From Cheiracanthium punctorium (taxonomy: Eukaryota > Arthropoda > Arachnida > Araneae > Cheiracanthiidae), in assembly GCA_038373885.1 (NCBI GenBank), contig JAWZYV010012353.1, forward strand, positions 62,001 to 126,000: DNA of 64,000 nt, given 5' to 3'. Below, piece by piece: positions 24,531 to 35,800 of the stretch. The notes below the pieces were generated by a model. It saw only the letters and a list, made by a program, of their open reading frames with translations. It did no database searches and was not told where the DNA came from. Position 1 is the first letter of the stretch. Each line of letters begins with the position of its first letter. Made by a program: the position numbers and the translations under genes.

Positions 24531-26885
24531 GTATCAGAAAGTATCATTTACGAAAAATGATTGAGTAATATTGTTTGCATGTATCTGTATTGCGTAAACG
24601 CTTGTCGAATTCAAACAAATCATTCGCTTTATTTAGGATGGATCAACACAAATGTTTAATCTTTCTAACTGCTTAATCTTTCAATATTTTTATAATAAAT
24701 TAAAATATTTAGTGTTTTATCTACTGATAACATTGTAGCAAACTCAAAGTACACTCTTAAAACTTTTAATTTAAAAAAAACAATTTATAAATTAGTTTTT
24801 CTAATCTTTTATGAAGTCGCTGTCGTCATCGGTACTTATTAAAAAAATTTTCGATTTTTTTTCAAAATGCTTTGACAGTTAACCGACAGGTTAAATTTAC
24901 TCTGCCTTTCTCGGTTTCTTTAGGAGAATCAAATAAACGTGTACGTACACACACTTAAAAAAATATTCGAGTATAAGCAACGTTTTCTATTTTAGTTTTG
25001 TGGATAATTAATTAATTTTTCCGAAATCATACACTTACTGAAATACTAAAAGTTATTATTGAAGAACAATACGCTATATATGAAATCGATGCAGGAAATT
25101 TGATTTGTACTTGAATGACTACCTTTATTTTACTTTAATTGACTTTTACTTTTTTTTCTGAGTTAAAATAAACAGTATGCAGTAAATTTGTTTATTAATA
25201 TTTACTACACTTTTCTGATACTCAGAAATTCTGCTTAAGATTGCAGTAATCATTGTTTTCCCCCTATGCACCAAGAGAAAGTATTCCCGTTGACACACCA
25301 TCTTCAACCTTTCTTACAAATGAAGAATTCCAGAAGTTCCTGAGAACCAGACCATCTGAAAAGATCCATTTTGAAAGGATAAATGCGAAGGCTTTTCATA
25401 TGTTTGTTACCAAGTCAGCAATAAGCAGAGTGAAAAGAAATGGTTCCGCATAAATAACATCCCACAAGAAAACTGTTTCTATCGGCACTCAAAGTATTAT
25501 TTGAGTTATTTGAGTGCACAGGATGTGCATGAATGGATATTAAGCTGTCACATTAATTGAAGGTACTCTTCAAATTCAGAGTCTAGAAAATTGAAATGCT
25601 CACAGACATGTAAAACTTATGGGCCGAGTGGTGTTTTCATTCTAATTCCGGCACTAAGAAATAAATTTCAGAATATATTTTCATTATTAAGATTGTTAAG
25701 TTTTCATAAGAGTGTTTTTTGTTGATTTTTTAAAATATCATGGACTTTACAATCAGAAAAATAATAATGATACAGATTTAAAGAAAACTGTAACAGTTAT
25801 AAAAAGAAGGAGGGGTGCTGATTCAATTACTAAAGCACTGGAAACTTTAAGCATGATAATATTCTTAGGTCGGGGTGCTGTTGTTGCATTTGGAACATTT
25901 ATTTTCGAACTTGGGTGCTTGGTTTCAATAATTTGCTCATCAAGTCAGTAAAGTGGACAATACAATGAAAGTTTTTACTAGCACAAACAAAGGAAATATT
26001 TTACAGCCAGTGTATGAGTGGGATGTTTTTGTTTTTGCTTCTATCTATTTTCCAAATGGGTGAGAGAAAAAAATTTCGAAGCCTTTTGTATAGTATTAAT
26101 GATATGTTCAAAACAAAGAAGCAATCAATAATAATAATAATAATAAACAAAAAGTCGCTTAATATATTCTTGTTGAGAAAAACAGTAATGGAAATGTACG
26201 ATAAATGAAAGAGGAATCGTAGAAGGCCAACATAAAAAGGAAAAATATATAATATTAATAAAATAAAGTAAAAAATAAAAAATGAGAAAATCCTTAATAT
26301 ATGCCCGAAAACAATCAATGAAGCTTAGCTCTGTTTTCAGCATTGGTTATTTTCACTTATTTTTGTTTTACCTATCACTTGTCAAGGGAACTAAATGGAA
26401 TGGTATTTTATAGATTATTTATGCAATTTAATCAGATAGATTTTCATTTACTGTGTATGTTTTTCATTTTTTAGCACTTTATTATTATCTTATGCTCTCT
26501 GTTAACATTTGAATCCATATTTCTGAGATGGAATACAGAAGAAAAGTGGAGCCGTTCCAATAATTTATCAGCGTACGAACTCATTTCAATGGACCTAGGT
26601 ATAAGTTCCTTTCCAATAGTTCTAAATGTATTTTTTCTGTCTTTTATGTTTTAATTAGATGCTAATTATTCATTTGTAGTAATATGAGAAGAAAAAGAGC
26701 ATTGACCTATTCTTTCCCTGTGGCAATGAACATAGAAAAACAGAAAAAATTACATTTGGAAGTTTTTCATAAAATTCCAGCTCGATTTGATTAATCTTAT
26801 TATTACTTGTATCCTATCTGTGTTTTGTCATTCAAAGTACTTTATAGTTTCTGAGATGTTATGTTATACTGTTACTTCTTTTCTA
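24531..26885. other. Intergenic; two short protein-like ORFs only
   Basis: An open frame at 25253-25453 follows an acceptor-like TTGCAG and would read FLTNEEFQKFLRTRP then a Lys/Arg-rich end. Its composition is less biased than chance ORFs here, but it lacks a Met start and a recognised family. A second frame at 25712-25951 ends in a hydrophobic stretch. An (AAT)n microsatellite lies at about 26128-26147. Nothing else was seen. Confidence 0.35.
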
Positions 26886-27403
26886 CCGGGTAACCAAAAA
26901 GTCCGTAAAAACTTTAAAAATTTGTTAAAAGAAGAACAAATAATGATTGAAAATTGCGGTTTGGGGTTTTTTTAATGACAAAAAGGTTGTAGTTCCAAAT
27001 GCTACCGATTGGTGGCTCTGACATTCACAATGGGAAGCAAGTTTCCAATTAAAAAAAAGAAAAGAAATGAAATCTTTATAACCTTATCCATGCAAACAGC
27101 AATTTTGTATCGTTAATTGTTCTTTTTTAATGAATTTTTAAACTTTGATGCACCCAGGATGCGTTAAAAGCTCGTGAAAACTTCTAAGATTTCGATTTTT
27201 TTTCCTTTTTTAAACTGGAAATTTGCTTCTCATTGTGCATGTCAGCGCCATCTATCGGTAACATTTGGAACTACAACCTTTCTTGTCATTAAAAAAAAAT
27301 CCCATCACCCGCTAAACCTATTAGTGCAAACCGAAAATTTCTTTCATTATTTGTTCATCTTTAAGGAATTTTTATAATTTTTACGGACTTTTCGGTCACC
27401 CGG
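26886..27403. mobile_element. Tc1/mariner-like MITE, 518 bp, long TIRs
   Basis: TA flanks both ends (26884-26885, 27404-27405). Termini CCGGGTAACCAAAAAGTCCG and (complement) CCGGGTGACCGAAAAGTCCG continue for about 190 bases per arm. The arms include AATGACAARAAAGGTTGTAG and CCAAATG.TACCGAT in both. The centre of about 130 bases is non-coding. Both arms contain the GGTGGCTCTGACAT / GATGGCGCTGACAT piece. Confidence 0.85.
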
Positions 27404-27769
27404 TATCACTAGCTTCTTGCTTCAGCACTGGATGCAAGAAGAACAGTGGATTCATCCTCAGAAACTTATCTTTATATACTGTACTCATTACCTGAATCCC
27501 TGTTCATTGCATGTAAATGCCCTTTCTTATGGTTTACTAACAGAAACGTATCGACAATGATACGTGCGTGGATGGGTGAAGAATAATTGCGATGTCTGAT
27601 GTGAATTGAAATGATCTGTCGGGTCTAATTTTTTTAGAAATGGGTTGTAAAAACAATAGAGTGATTTAACAGCTGAAATGGAAACATTTTGTTTTTTATC
27701 CCCGTGATCCTGAAGCAATTTATCTTTATTGTTTCTAATTTTCTCTTGTAATAAATACATTATAAGATA

Positions 27770-28370
27770 CGAAGGTGGTACAAAAAGTAAACTCACAAGA
27801 GCTCTCGCGGGTGCACTTATTCCCCGAGCGAAGGAAATTCCGTGTCTAGGTACAATAGACGACCAGAGCTATCAATTGCCCCTAGATGGAGCTAGCAGTA
27901 CCTTAATACTTAGAAATCTGAGGTAAAAATTATTGAGATGTTGACGGATATAATCGTCAGCTACTGAAGTGCGAAATTTAATACGATTTTTGTGGTCAAA
28001 GAAAACCTCCAGAGCAGAAAAATTCATCGTCAACTAGTGAAAGTGTCATCTCGTTGCATGACAGGGCCCACCCTCATACGGCCTCGGTTACACGTAGTTG
28101 GCTACAGTGCTACCTATGGAACATATCAGAAATCCTCCCTGCACGCTGGATCTCGAACCAAATGATTTCCATCTTCAGGCCGCCGAAGAAGCACCTGGCA
28201 TATGCAGACCTTTTCTGGCCGATGCCGCAATTCAGAACCCTGTCATTAAGTGGTTCAGCGATCAGAGGCCTGATTTCTTCAAAACCGGTTTCGATAGGCT
28301 GGTATACGAATGTTAAAAATACTTTGATGGTCATGGAAATTATGTTGAAAATAATCTGTACCAAATAACT
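27770..28370 (+). mobile_element. Truncated mariner-family element
   Basis: TA (27768-27769) is followed by CGAAGGTGGTACAAAAAGTA, a mariner-like left terminus. About 270 bases later comes the C-terminal part of a mariner-type transposase (28045-28370). The segment between terminus and gene is too short for a full transposase, so the element is internally deleted, and no right terminus was found. Confidence 0.5.
28045..28370 (+). pseudogene. Mariner-type transposase C-terminal remnant
   Basis: The first frame reads MHDRAHPHTASVTRSWLQ, matching the 'DNARPH' region that holds the second catalytic Asp of mariner transposases; here the spacing residues are altered (DRAHPH). After a frameshift near 28130 the second frame reads NPPCTLDLEPNDFHLQAAEE, corresponding to the 'PYSPDLxPxDFHLF' block with the third acidic residue. 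It continues IKWFSDQRPDFFKTGFDRLV, then YEC, an in-frame TAA at 28314, and KYFDGHGNYVE. At least one frameshift and one stop make it non-functional. It lies within the truncated element that starts at 27770. Confidence 0.75.
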
Positions 28371-28485
28371 TGCTATGTCTGCATCTCTTATATCACGAAT
28401 AAGCTTTGGGGTTAAAGGATTTTTTATCTTTCTTTTTGGAACACGCTCGTGTATACACGTGTGTGTGTGTGCTTGTGTGTGTGTA

Positions 28486-28907
28486 CAGTGGCGCACCTAG
28501 GATTTTAGTTTAGGGGGGGGCTGGGCTACAAATTCTGCTGAACTCGGTTATAGTGACTTCGATCATAGTTATAACTCTCTTATAACGTCAAAATATCCTG
28601 TGCCACTTGACTTGCCCATAGAACAACATGCGCACAAGCCATGTATCTCGTTATAGGCAAATAATTATCTGATCTTTTCAGTATAATTGAAACCGAGTTT
28701 AAGTGTGTTACGTACACTAACTGTAGGTATTTATGTAATTTTTTTTTATGTGTGTGGGAAAAGTATTTTAGAAATAATTTAAAAACAATTTTTAAAAAGA
28801 AAAATATTACTTCATTAGGGTGAGTCTTCAATGCTTTTCACTTCTAACTTTTCACCTTTAGGGGGAGGGGGTTGAGCCCCATAGCCCCCTCCGTGGGTGC
28901 GCCTATG
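28486..28907. mobile_element. hAT-like element, 422 bp
   Basis: Left terminus CAGTGGCGCACCTAGGATTT and right terminus (complement) CATAGGCGCACCCACGGAGG carry the 'CAGTGGCG' style of hAT ends, each with an inner G/C run. The 8 bases outside are TGTGTGTA (28478-28485) and TGTGTATA (28908-28915), a near-match to an 8-bp duplication, though the left side is a (GT)n tract. The interior is AT-rich and non-coding. Confidence 0.65.
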
Positions 28908-29065
28908 TGTGTATATGTTAGGTCACGTGATGCAATAAACCGGAAATTGTGCACAACCGCCTGTTATAGCAATGTTTTTGTAAATGTGATAAATAGTTTA
29001 TTATTTACGAAATTAACCCGTTATTTTACATATCCCTTAACATTTATGGGTGGATGTAATAAATA

Positions 29066-29846
29066 CAGGGTGGCCATAATTAAACTGCAAGTGTTCAAGG
29101 GGTGCTGGAGAGAAAACTACCAGGAATATTCCGGTGAAACTTGGTATCTACACGTTTCAGAACATGCGCAAGTCAAATATGCAATAAAAAAATCGCCCTT
29201 TTCACACGATAGATGGCGCTATATCGTGTTTCAATGCTTATGGACGTCATATATGCAAATTTTAAGACTACCGAACAGTGTAAAAACAAGACCACATTGA
29301 GTAATGGTCAATCATGTCTCTGAATAAGAAGGAACGTGCATTGTTAGGTAAGATATTCTATCAGAATGATAGCAATTATTCAGCTACTCTGAAAGAATAC
29401 CGGCGTATGAAACGATTAAGAAAAGGTCCAATGAGTGTCAATGAGAATAAATAATGTTTTAATTGTTTTCCAAAGCGTCTTTATGAATCTGTTTAATTTT
29501 TGATCTTAATTTACGTTAATTTTTGATTGCATGTCACTGTAAAAATTTAATTACTGAAGCTAATTGTATGGAATTTTGATAAACTGTAAATGATGTTTTA
29601 TATTGTTTATATGCCTCTTAGAATGTCACTATGCTCTGTCTATCGGTTTTGGAAGTTGTATATGCCACCAGCGAGTTTTGAAATACGGTACAGCGCCATC
29701 TATCGGGTGAAAATGACGGTTTTCTTTTTGCATATTCGACTTGCGCATGTTCTGAAACGTGTAGATACCAAACTTCACTGGAATATTCTAGGTAGTTTTC
29801 TCTACAGCACCCCTTGAACACTTGCAGTTTAATTATGGCCACCCTG
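29066..29846. mobile_element. Tc1/mariner-like element, 781 bp, with gene start
   Basis: TA flanks both ends (29064-29065, 29847-29848). Termini CAGGGTGGCCATAATTAAAC are the same on both strands. Arms of about 190 bases share CTGCAAGTGTTCAAGGGGTG, GGTATCTACACGTTTCAGAA and CGATAGATGGCGCT. Just inside the left arm lies the start of a transposase frame (29314-29454), so this is an internal-deletion derivative of a coding element. Confidence 0.9.
29314..29454 (+). pseudogene. Transposase N-terminus (HTH) remnant, 46 codons
   Basis: ATG at 29314 opens a frame reading MSLNKKERALLGKIFYQNDS then ATLKEYRRMKRLRKGPMS. It closes at TAA 29452-29454. The pattern (basic Met start, 'ERA.L...FY.N..S...A...YR..K.LRKGPMS') matches the N-terminal HTH domain of a large arthropod Tc1/mariner-type transposase group. 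The normal protein is over 300 residues; everything after the first HTH is deleted here. Its position just inside the left TIR is where the gene start is expected. Confidence 0.65.
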
Positions 29847-30196
29847 TACTTTGACTGCTATTTTTATATTGAAAAAATCAATGCTTTGTTTAATCCACAG
29901 TAACCTAAAATAAAACATCATTGGGTCTGGCAGCCGACGTAGTCGCCCCACTCGAAAATCTTCTACCATAGAGGGATATTTTTATGTCTAGCTATAGCCT
30001 TACGTCCCGATAGAAGCCAAGCAGCTGCGCAATCTAGGCAAATTTCGAGAAAGATGAGGACTTTTATCGCAGCTACACATAGGAGTTTATTTGATATAGT
30101 ACAATCATTTATCATATTATCCAAATTCAGACTGGATTCTCCATAATAACCGGCGATTATGCACAGTCCCCAGATTTATCATATTTACCATCATAT

Positions 30197-30525
30197 TTGT
30201 ATATATATATATATATATATGGTCGGTCTATTCAACCGTACGAGATGAAATTTCTGAGATAATTATTCAGAGGTATGGATTCTGTTAATCACAACAAAGT
30301 GGTTCTCACGGTTACAGTTATAGATACAGAAACTGAAAATTTTCGAATGACAGCACTATTTTTTTCCTATAACCATAAGCATGAGTATCAGTTTGTTACC
30401 ATTCACAGAATCTCGAACCCATGCCTCTGAATAACTAACTCTCTCTGAAATTTCATCTCGATCGGTTAAACAAACCGGACCCTAGAGATCCATATGCCGG
30501 CAAAGTTTCTTTATGGCCACCCTGT
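30197..30525. mobile_element. Fold-back MITE with mariner-like right end
   Basis: After an (AT)n tract (30197-30220) the sequence GTCTATTCAACCGTACGAGA, TTATTCAGAGGTATGG, ATTCTGTTAATC is mirrored downstream (complement GGTTTAACCGATCGAGATG, TTATTCAGAGGCATGG, ATTCTGTGAATG). The right end is CAGGGTGGCCATAAAGAAAC on the minus strand, followed outward by TA. Its first 14 bases equal the terminus at 29066, so the two may be cross-mobilised. The left terminus seems lost in the microsatellite. Confidence 0.55.
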
Positions 30526-32403
30526 ATGTATATTTACATATGTATTCAGGATATGCAGCAGAAAAAACGAACACGTTACACGATTTAAAAAATAATAATT
30601 TGCTGCTGATTTTTCATAACTTCTGAAAATGTTTAATTAATTCACAAATCAGTGAAAAGACACCACTTTTTGTTTTCTCTCAATAAATAACAGAAAATGC
30701 ACATATTTCACACTTTAATGCTTACACATACACACACTGTCTGATTTATTATATGTAAAATCTTTTTTCTTTGCCGAGAAAGAAAGAGATCGTAGAATAT
30801 ATCGCTATCTGTTCAGCTGATGTCAGTTAAAAAATTAAGTTTATGCGAAAAATCGCTACATGTCTTTGATGTTATCAGTTGATATATGTTTTCGTTTACA
30901 AACAGTGCGTTCAAGTTTACCTATATATGTGTCCCCAAGAATAAAAATAAAAATAAATAAATTTTAGAATCGTACATATAACTAAAGCATATGTCCCCGA
31001 ATTAGTTTTATTTTAAATATTTGATTTCTGAGACTATTCAAGAATTTGTGTTCAAGCTTTCAAAAGATTCCTCTAAGGACTAATTTTTCAGTTCGAAGCG
31101 AACACCTTTAATCTGATTTTTTAAATCTGTGCTATTTATTTTGGAAGAAGGAAGAGGGTATATTACATGTATATTTCTTTCTGTGTAACTTTTTGTACAC
31201 ACGTTACTTTACTTTTTGATACTTTTCAGCAGAGTTTAAAGGTGTTTAATTTTCATTTATGTGTTTGTCTGTCTGTGTTCTGACTGCCATAAATACATGT
31301 ATAAATTGTCACGAAAATAACATAATTCTGTCAATACATGTATAAATTATAACGGTGTATGTTGCCATTAATAATCCTTCTATTGGAGCACGCAAAATAA
31401 TTCGAATAGGGTTTTAACCCAGTAGATATATTTACAATCTGTTTATATTTACAATCTGTTTTGTGTGGCCCCTGATGAGAATCACAAAGATTGTAAATAT
31501 TTCTTTTTCCAATCCATAAATTGTATAGTTTCTTGTGATATGGTTTAATCTCATGGGAATGGCCAACTGTTTAGCTGATTCTTGCGGATGTGATGGTATG
31601 TTTCGGTCATCAGTTTATTTTACTTTTGATACATATGCCTATGCAGGAGCTCACAAAATAATTTAAATTCAATGCTATCCACGAGTTTTAATTTCATAAA
31701 TTACAATTTAGAAGCGCCAATTCATTTTAAGTTCAATAAAATTGGTACGTAATTATTACGGTTTATAACAGAATGCTCTGGATTAAAAATGATGCGTGTT
31801 ACATTTATAGCTCTTTTACAGGGGGTTGTTACAACAGAAATTACAAATTTTGGTTTCTTTATTTATTTCCTATTTTTATTGTTAAACATACAAATTTACA
31901 AAAGTTATACGTTGTCGTTCACTAAATTATTTGATTGCTGAACAAATTTATTTTTGCGCTTTAAAAATATAAATAATATACGAATTTTCCATTAAAAAAG
32001 TGTGACAGAAATTATGCAACATCATCAAGCTTATTTTGTCTTTCGAGTCCCCTTACATTTCTTCTTCTCTCCCCCCCCCCCGAGTGCTCCGATTTTACAA
32101 AAATAGGGATGCTTATTTTCAGAATGCAATGTATTTATCCATGCTGTTTAACGAATAAATAATTTTTCAAAGCTTGTGCATGTTGTATGTCTCATAAGTT
32201 CAACATTACAAAAATGTAACACAAATAAAAAAATCCTTATATTACTTTATTCATTAATTAACCGAATACATGGCAGGAACATCTTAATAAATATTATCAA
32301 AGGAGACAATCTAAAACTTATTTTTCCATAAATATTCAAAAAGACAACTGGGCTTATGAATGGAGATCGGTTTTAAAAACTCCAGGGTCTAATTTGTTTT
32401 TGT
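30526..32403. other. AT-rich intergenic stretch downstream of EFLGGPamide gene
   Basis: No gene was recognised. Small direct repeats occur (ATACATGTATAAATT at about 31296 and 31335; TATTTACAATCTG at about 31428 and 31444). A C-run lies at about 32071-32081. No convincing terminator-type or RNA feature is visible. Confidence 0.5.
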
Positions 32404-32409
32404 TTTATT
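32404..32409 (-). promoter_or_regulatory. Possible poly(A) signal of EFLGGPamide gene
   Basis: AATAAA on the minus strand lies 25 bases past the stop codon of the neuropeptide exon. In AT-rich DNA this hexamer is common, and further AATAAA copies lie downstream, so the true 3' end may be farther on. Confidence 0.3.
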
Positions 32410-32433
32410 TCCTTAATTTAAACATAAACGCGT

Positions 32434-32852
32434 TCATTTTCCAGGTCCTCCTAAAAACTCTGAGCCTTCAGGCTCGGTGTAGTAGTAGGGCCTTTTCCGG
32501 GCAGAGGCGTACGACATTTTGTACCGGCCGTCCACAAAGTCTTTCCTGAAGACCGGCCTGACCCTCTGACCGCTATTCCTCAGTTCTCGATAGACTTTAG
32601 GAGAGACATGAAATATTTCAGACCACCTCTTGGAGTGGGGGTCGATCACCAATCTCGAGATTCTCTTCTGTAGGTCCATGGAATCTTGGTTTTCGGGATC
32701 GAAGACTTTGTCATCTGGAACAACATTGGAAGGGGATATCGATGGAAAGAAGCCGGGGCTTAGGTACGGGGCGTAAAAGCCGGATTTTGAGTCCAGGAAA
32801 CTCGATTCGTGAATGTCTGGAAGATCTTCGTTGCCAACTTCCAGAGGGAAAT
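32434..32852 (-). CDS. EFLGGPamide precursor, peptide-encoding exon
   Basis: The exon starts at 32852 after the acceptor TTTTTTTTCTAATTTAG and ends at the TGA (32436-32434). It encodes residues 26-164: an acidic spacer (EVGNEDLPDIHESSFLDSKS), a middle part with KR cleavage sites, and the C-terminal GSEFLGGPGK. GC content is clearly above that of the surrounding DNA, as expected for conserved coding sequence. An open frame continues upstream into the intron through a poly-A/T run but is excluded by the splice evidence. Confidence 0.88.
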
Positions 32853-35800
32853 CTAAATTAGAAAAAAAAAAAAGTATGACAATCATTTATGTTAAAACGT
32901 CTTTAAAATGTGCGTCAGCAGAAGTCATTGCGAAGTTTAATAACTATCCATCAAACAACAAGAGTTCGATTCTTAAATATCTGGAACATCTTCATTGCTA
33001 ACTTCCAGAGGAAAATTTGAATTAGAAAAGTAAGCATGACAATCATTTATGTTAAAACGTCTTTAAAGTTTAAGTCAGCAGAAGTTATTACATAGTTTAT
33101 AAACTATCCATCAAATAACAAGATTACTGATTTTGAAAACTGTCAATCCTTTCAGAAAATAAGAGATAGTCAACTCATTGAATAAATTTAATTTTCAAGA
33201 AATCATAGGTTCCCGACAGACTAATTCAGGTCTGGTTTGGTACTTTCTTGAGCAAATCTTTAAATTATTTTGTTATTTACTTTTCGGTAAGGCTTACCCG
33301 AGGGAAGGGGGGGGCAGAGGTCTAAATTCTGAAACTTTGTTTTCATATTTTTCTTGTCTCTCCGAGAAAAAGTGTTTAAAATAGCTCCGATAAACACGTA
33401 CCTGCATGTATTTAAAAAAAAAAAAAACAACCTTTAAACATATGTATTGTTTGTTCGCTCTTATCATTACATCGGTGATTTCCCTTCTCTGCTCAGTGTC
33501 GCTACCTTGCACTGGTCTCAATCAGACTTCGTGGGATCGTAATCGATTACAATTGATTACACTTTTTTGTGCATTCGTAATCTAGTCATAATCTATAAAT
33601 TTAGTTTTACAGATAATCTAATGAAATCGTAATCTGAAAACTTAAATTTCCCTTTTCATAATCGGTAAATTTAATTTTCTAGATAATCATAGTCAAGTCG
33701 TACTCTAGCATTACGTAATCGTAATCGTTTAGGGCGATTACAGGATTACATTAACACAGATTTGTGTTTTCGGTTTGCTTGCAGGAAAAAAGACTGCCTA
33801 TGAATATATCTTCGTTCTACTCTATTATTAAATGATATGTTTTATTAGGCATCTTAATAGTTAGTACTGTAATTTTCTCTGTGGTTGAAAAAAAAGAATA
33901 TATATATATATATACTAGCTGCGTGCCCGTTCTTCGCACGGTAGGAAACGAAAATTTTCCTTACATGTGTAATTCGAAATTATTCGTGATGTGGAATTTA
34001 AAAAAAAAAAGAGCAAAATTATTTGATTCTTAATGTAAAGTTTGTGTCATGAGTACTAACCTGATCATTGCAGTATAATGACTCAAAAAACTACGTCAGT
34101 GTCATTCACTATCAAAAAAGTGGAAAGCTTAATGGTTTGCAGAGAACTCCTGGCTTTCAAAATGTCTTATTTCTACATCATACTGTTTTTTAGGCTCAAG
34201 TTGTAGCATTAAATACCTAAGGCACTACATGAAATGGAGCACCATTTATTTCTTTCCGAAAATGTACCATATAAGGAAAGTATTGCAATCATGAAAAAAA
34301 TTCGACTTCGAGATTTTGGTGTATTTACACGTTTTGAGGTCTTCTGAATTCATTTATGCTATTTTCAAGAGATGTTTTTAAAATAGCTGCGCACCGCCTC
34401 TTCATACGGGAAGAAGGGAATATTTTACTACTAAAATCATATCTGCATGTGACAAAACAGAATTTCATTTTTAAAAAAGTTCAAGTAATCTCTACTGTTG
34501 AAATTACTGCGGGATATATTAACGCTAATTAGAATTACTTTTCGTTTAGTTGGTTGTAAGACAACCGTTGAAAAAGGATAAACACTTTTAATTTCATGAA
34601 ATATTTATTAACGTGGTACATTGCGATTTATTCATACTATCTTTACAAATCTAATAATACTACCTATTACGTACATTAATACTATCTATACTCGCTTCTC
34701 CCTCTTCAAGGCTCCCTTAAAAGAAACAGCTTCGATTATTTGGCCTCAATGGGATCTTTTGATTCTGTGGCGATTCTTTGCAATTTACGCATTAGCATAA
34801 ATAATAATCATTTCACATAATGGTTGCCATTAAGGAAACCCTCCATATATATTTAATTTATACATAGTTTTATAAGATTGGCATATTTAGCGCCGTAAAC
34901 CATTTCATCTTACTGTGGGGAGAAAATATCCAAGGGGTGCCATTTTAAATATCCAATAGCGATATCTTTTATATCCTCCATAGTCCTGTCTCCTGAAAAA
35001 CATCAAACTGTGTAATCTCGAGGAGCTACTTATTCCCATTTTAATTGTGACAGGGCGTTAGAGTTGCAGAGTTTACAAATTTCACACATTTTTTTTTAAA
35101 TTTATGACGTCACTGTTTGACTGCCGTAAAGGATACCCCGGTAGATTAATTTCGGAGTTACTTTCGATATTTCGCATAATTGTTTTCAAACGGTATCATT
35201 AAAACTTTGCGTGACCTTTATGGAGGAACGTAATTCAACGTTAAAATAAAACTATACTCGCAACCTGCATGCGTATGTTAGGCAACGCCTGCGCTAAATT
35301 AAACGCCAAAAATAAAAATAATAAATAGAAAAATTTTAATATATCGCGCTTTGAAACGAACTTTGTAACTTTTAAAATGAACATTTTCAGCGCCGTGAAA
35401 ACATTTCAATTTTTAAATAAGCACCGGATTAAAATACCACTTCTAATAATAATAATCGTGAATTTCTTAGTTTATTTCTACAGTAAATTTTAATCAAAAT
35501 ATCGTCTCCCTGTGTTGAAAATAGAGCTGGAATAAATGAGTTAAAATTATGGCGTAATTTTTAGGTATCTTAAAGCATTTGACGTCATAGATCCTCACTT
35601 GCGAATTGAAATTCTGATATCCCATTAAAAAACTCGATTGGTTGAAAAAACCCTTTTTTCTAATCCTTTCTGTGGCAACAACCGAACATAAATTCTCGTG
35701 CCGTGATCGCAGTGTAATGAATGGCGTAAGATCGCGTTGATGCTATTAAATTCTAAACATTAGGCTGCATTAAAATTCGTAAAAAATCATCTAATTTACA

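Noticed and set aside
28110..28496. 128-codon minus-strand ORF
   Set aside because: It is antisense to the decayed mariner transposase, whose motifs are recognisable on the plus strand.
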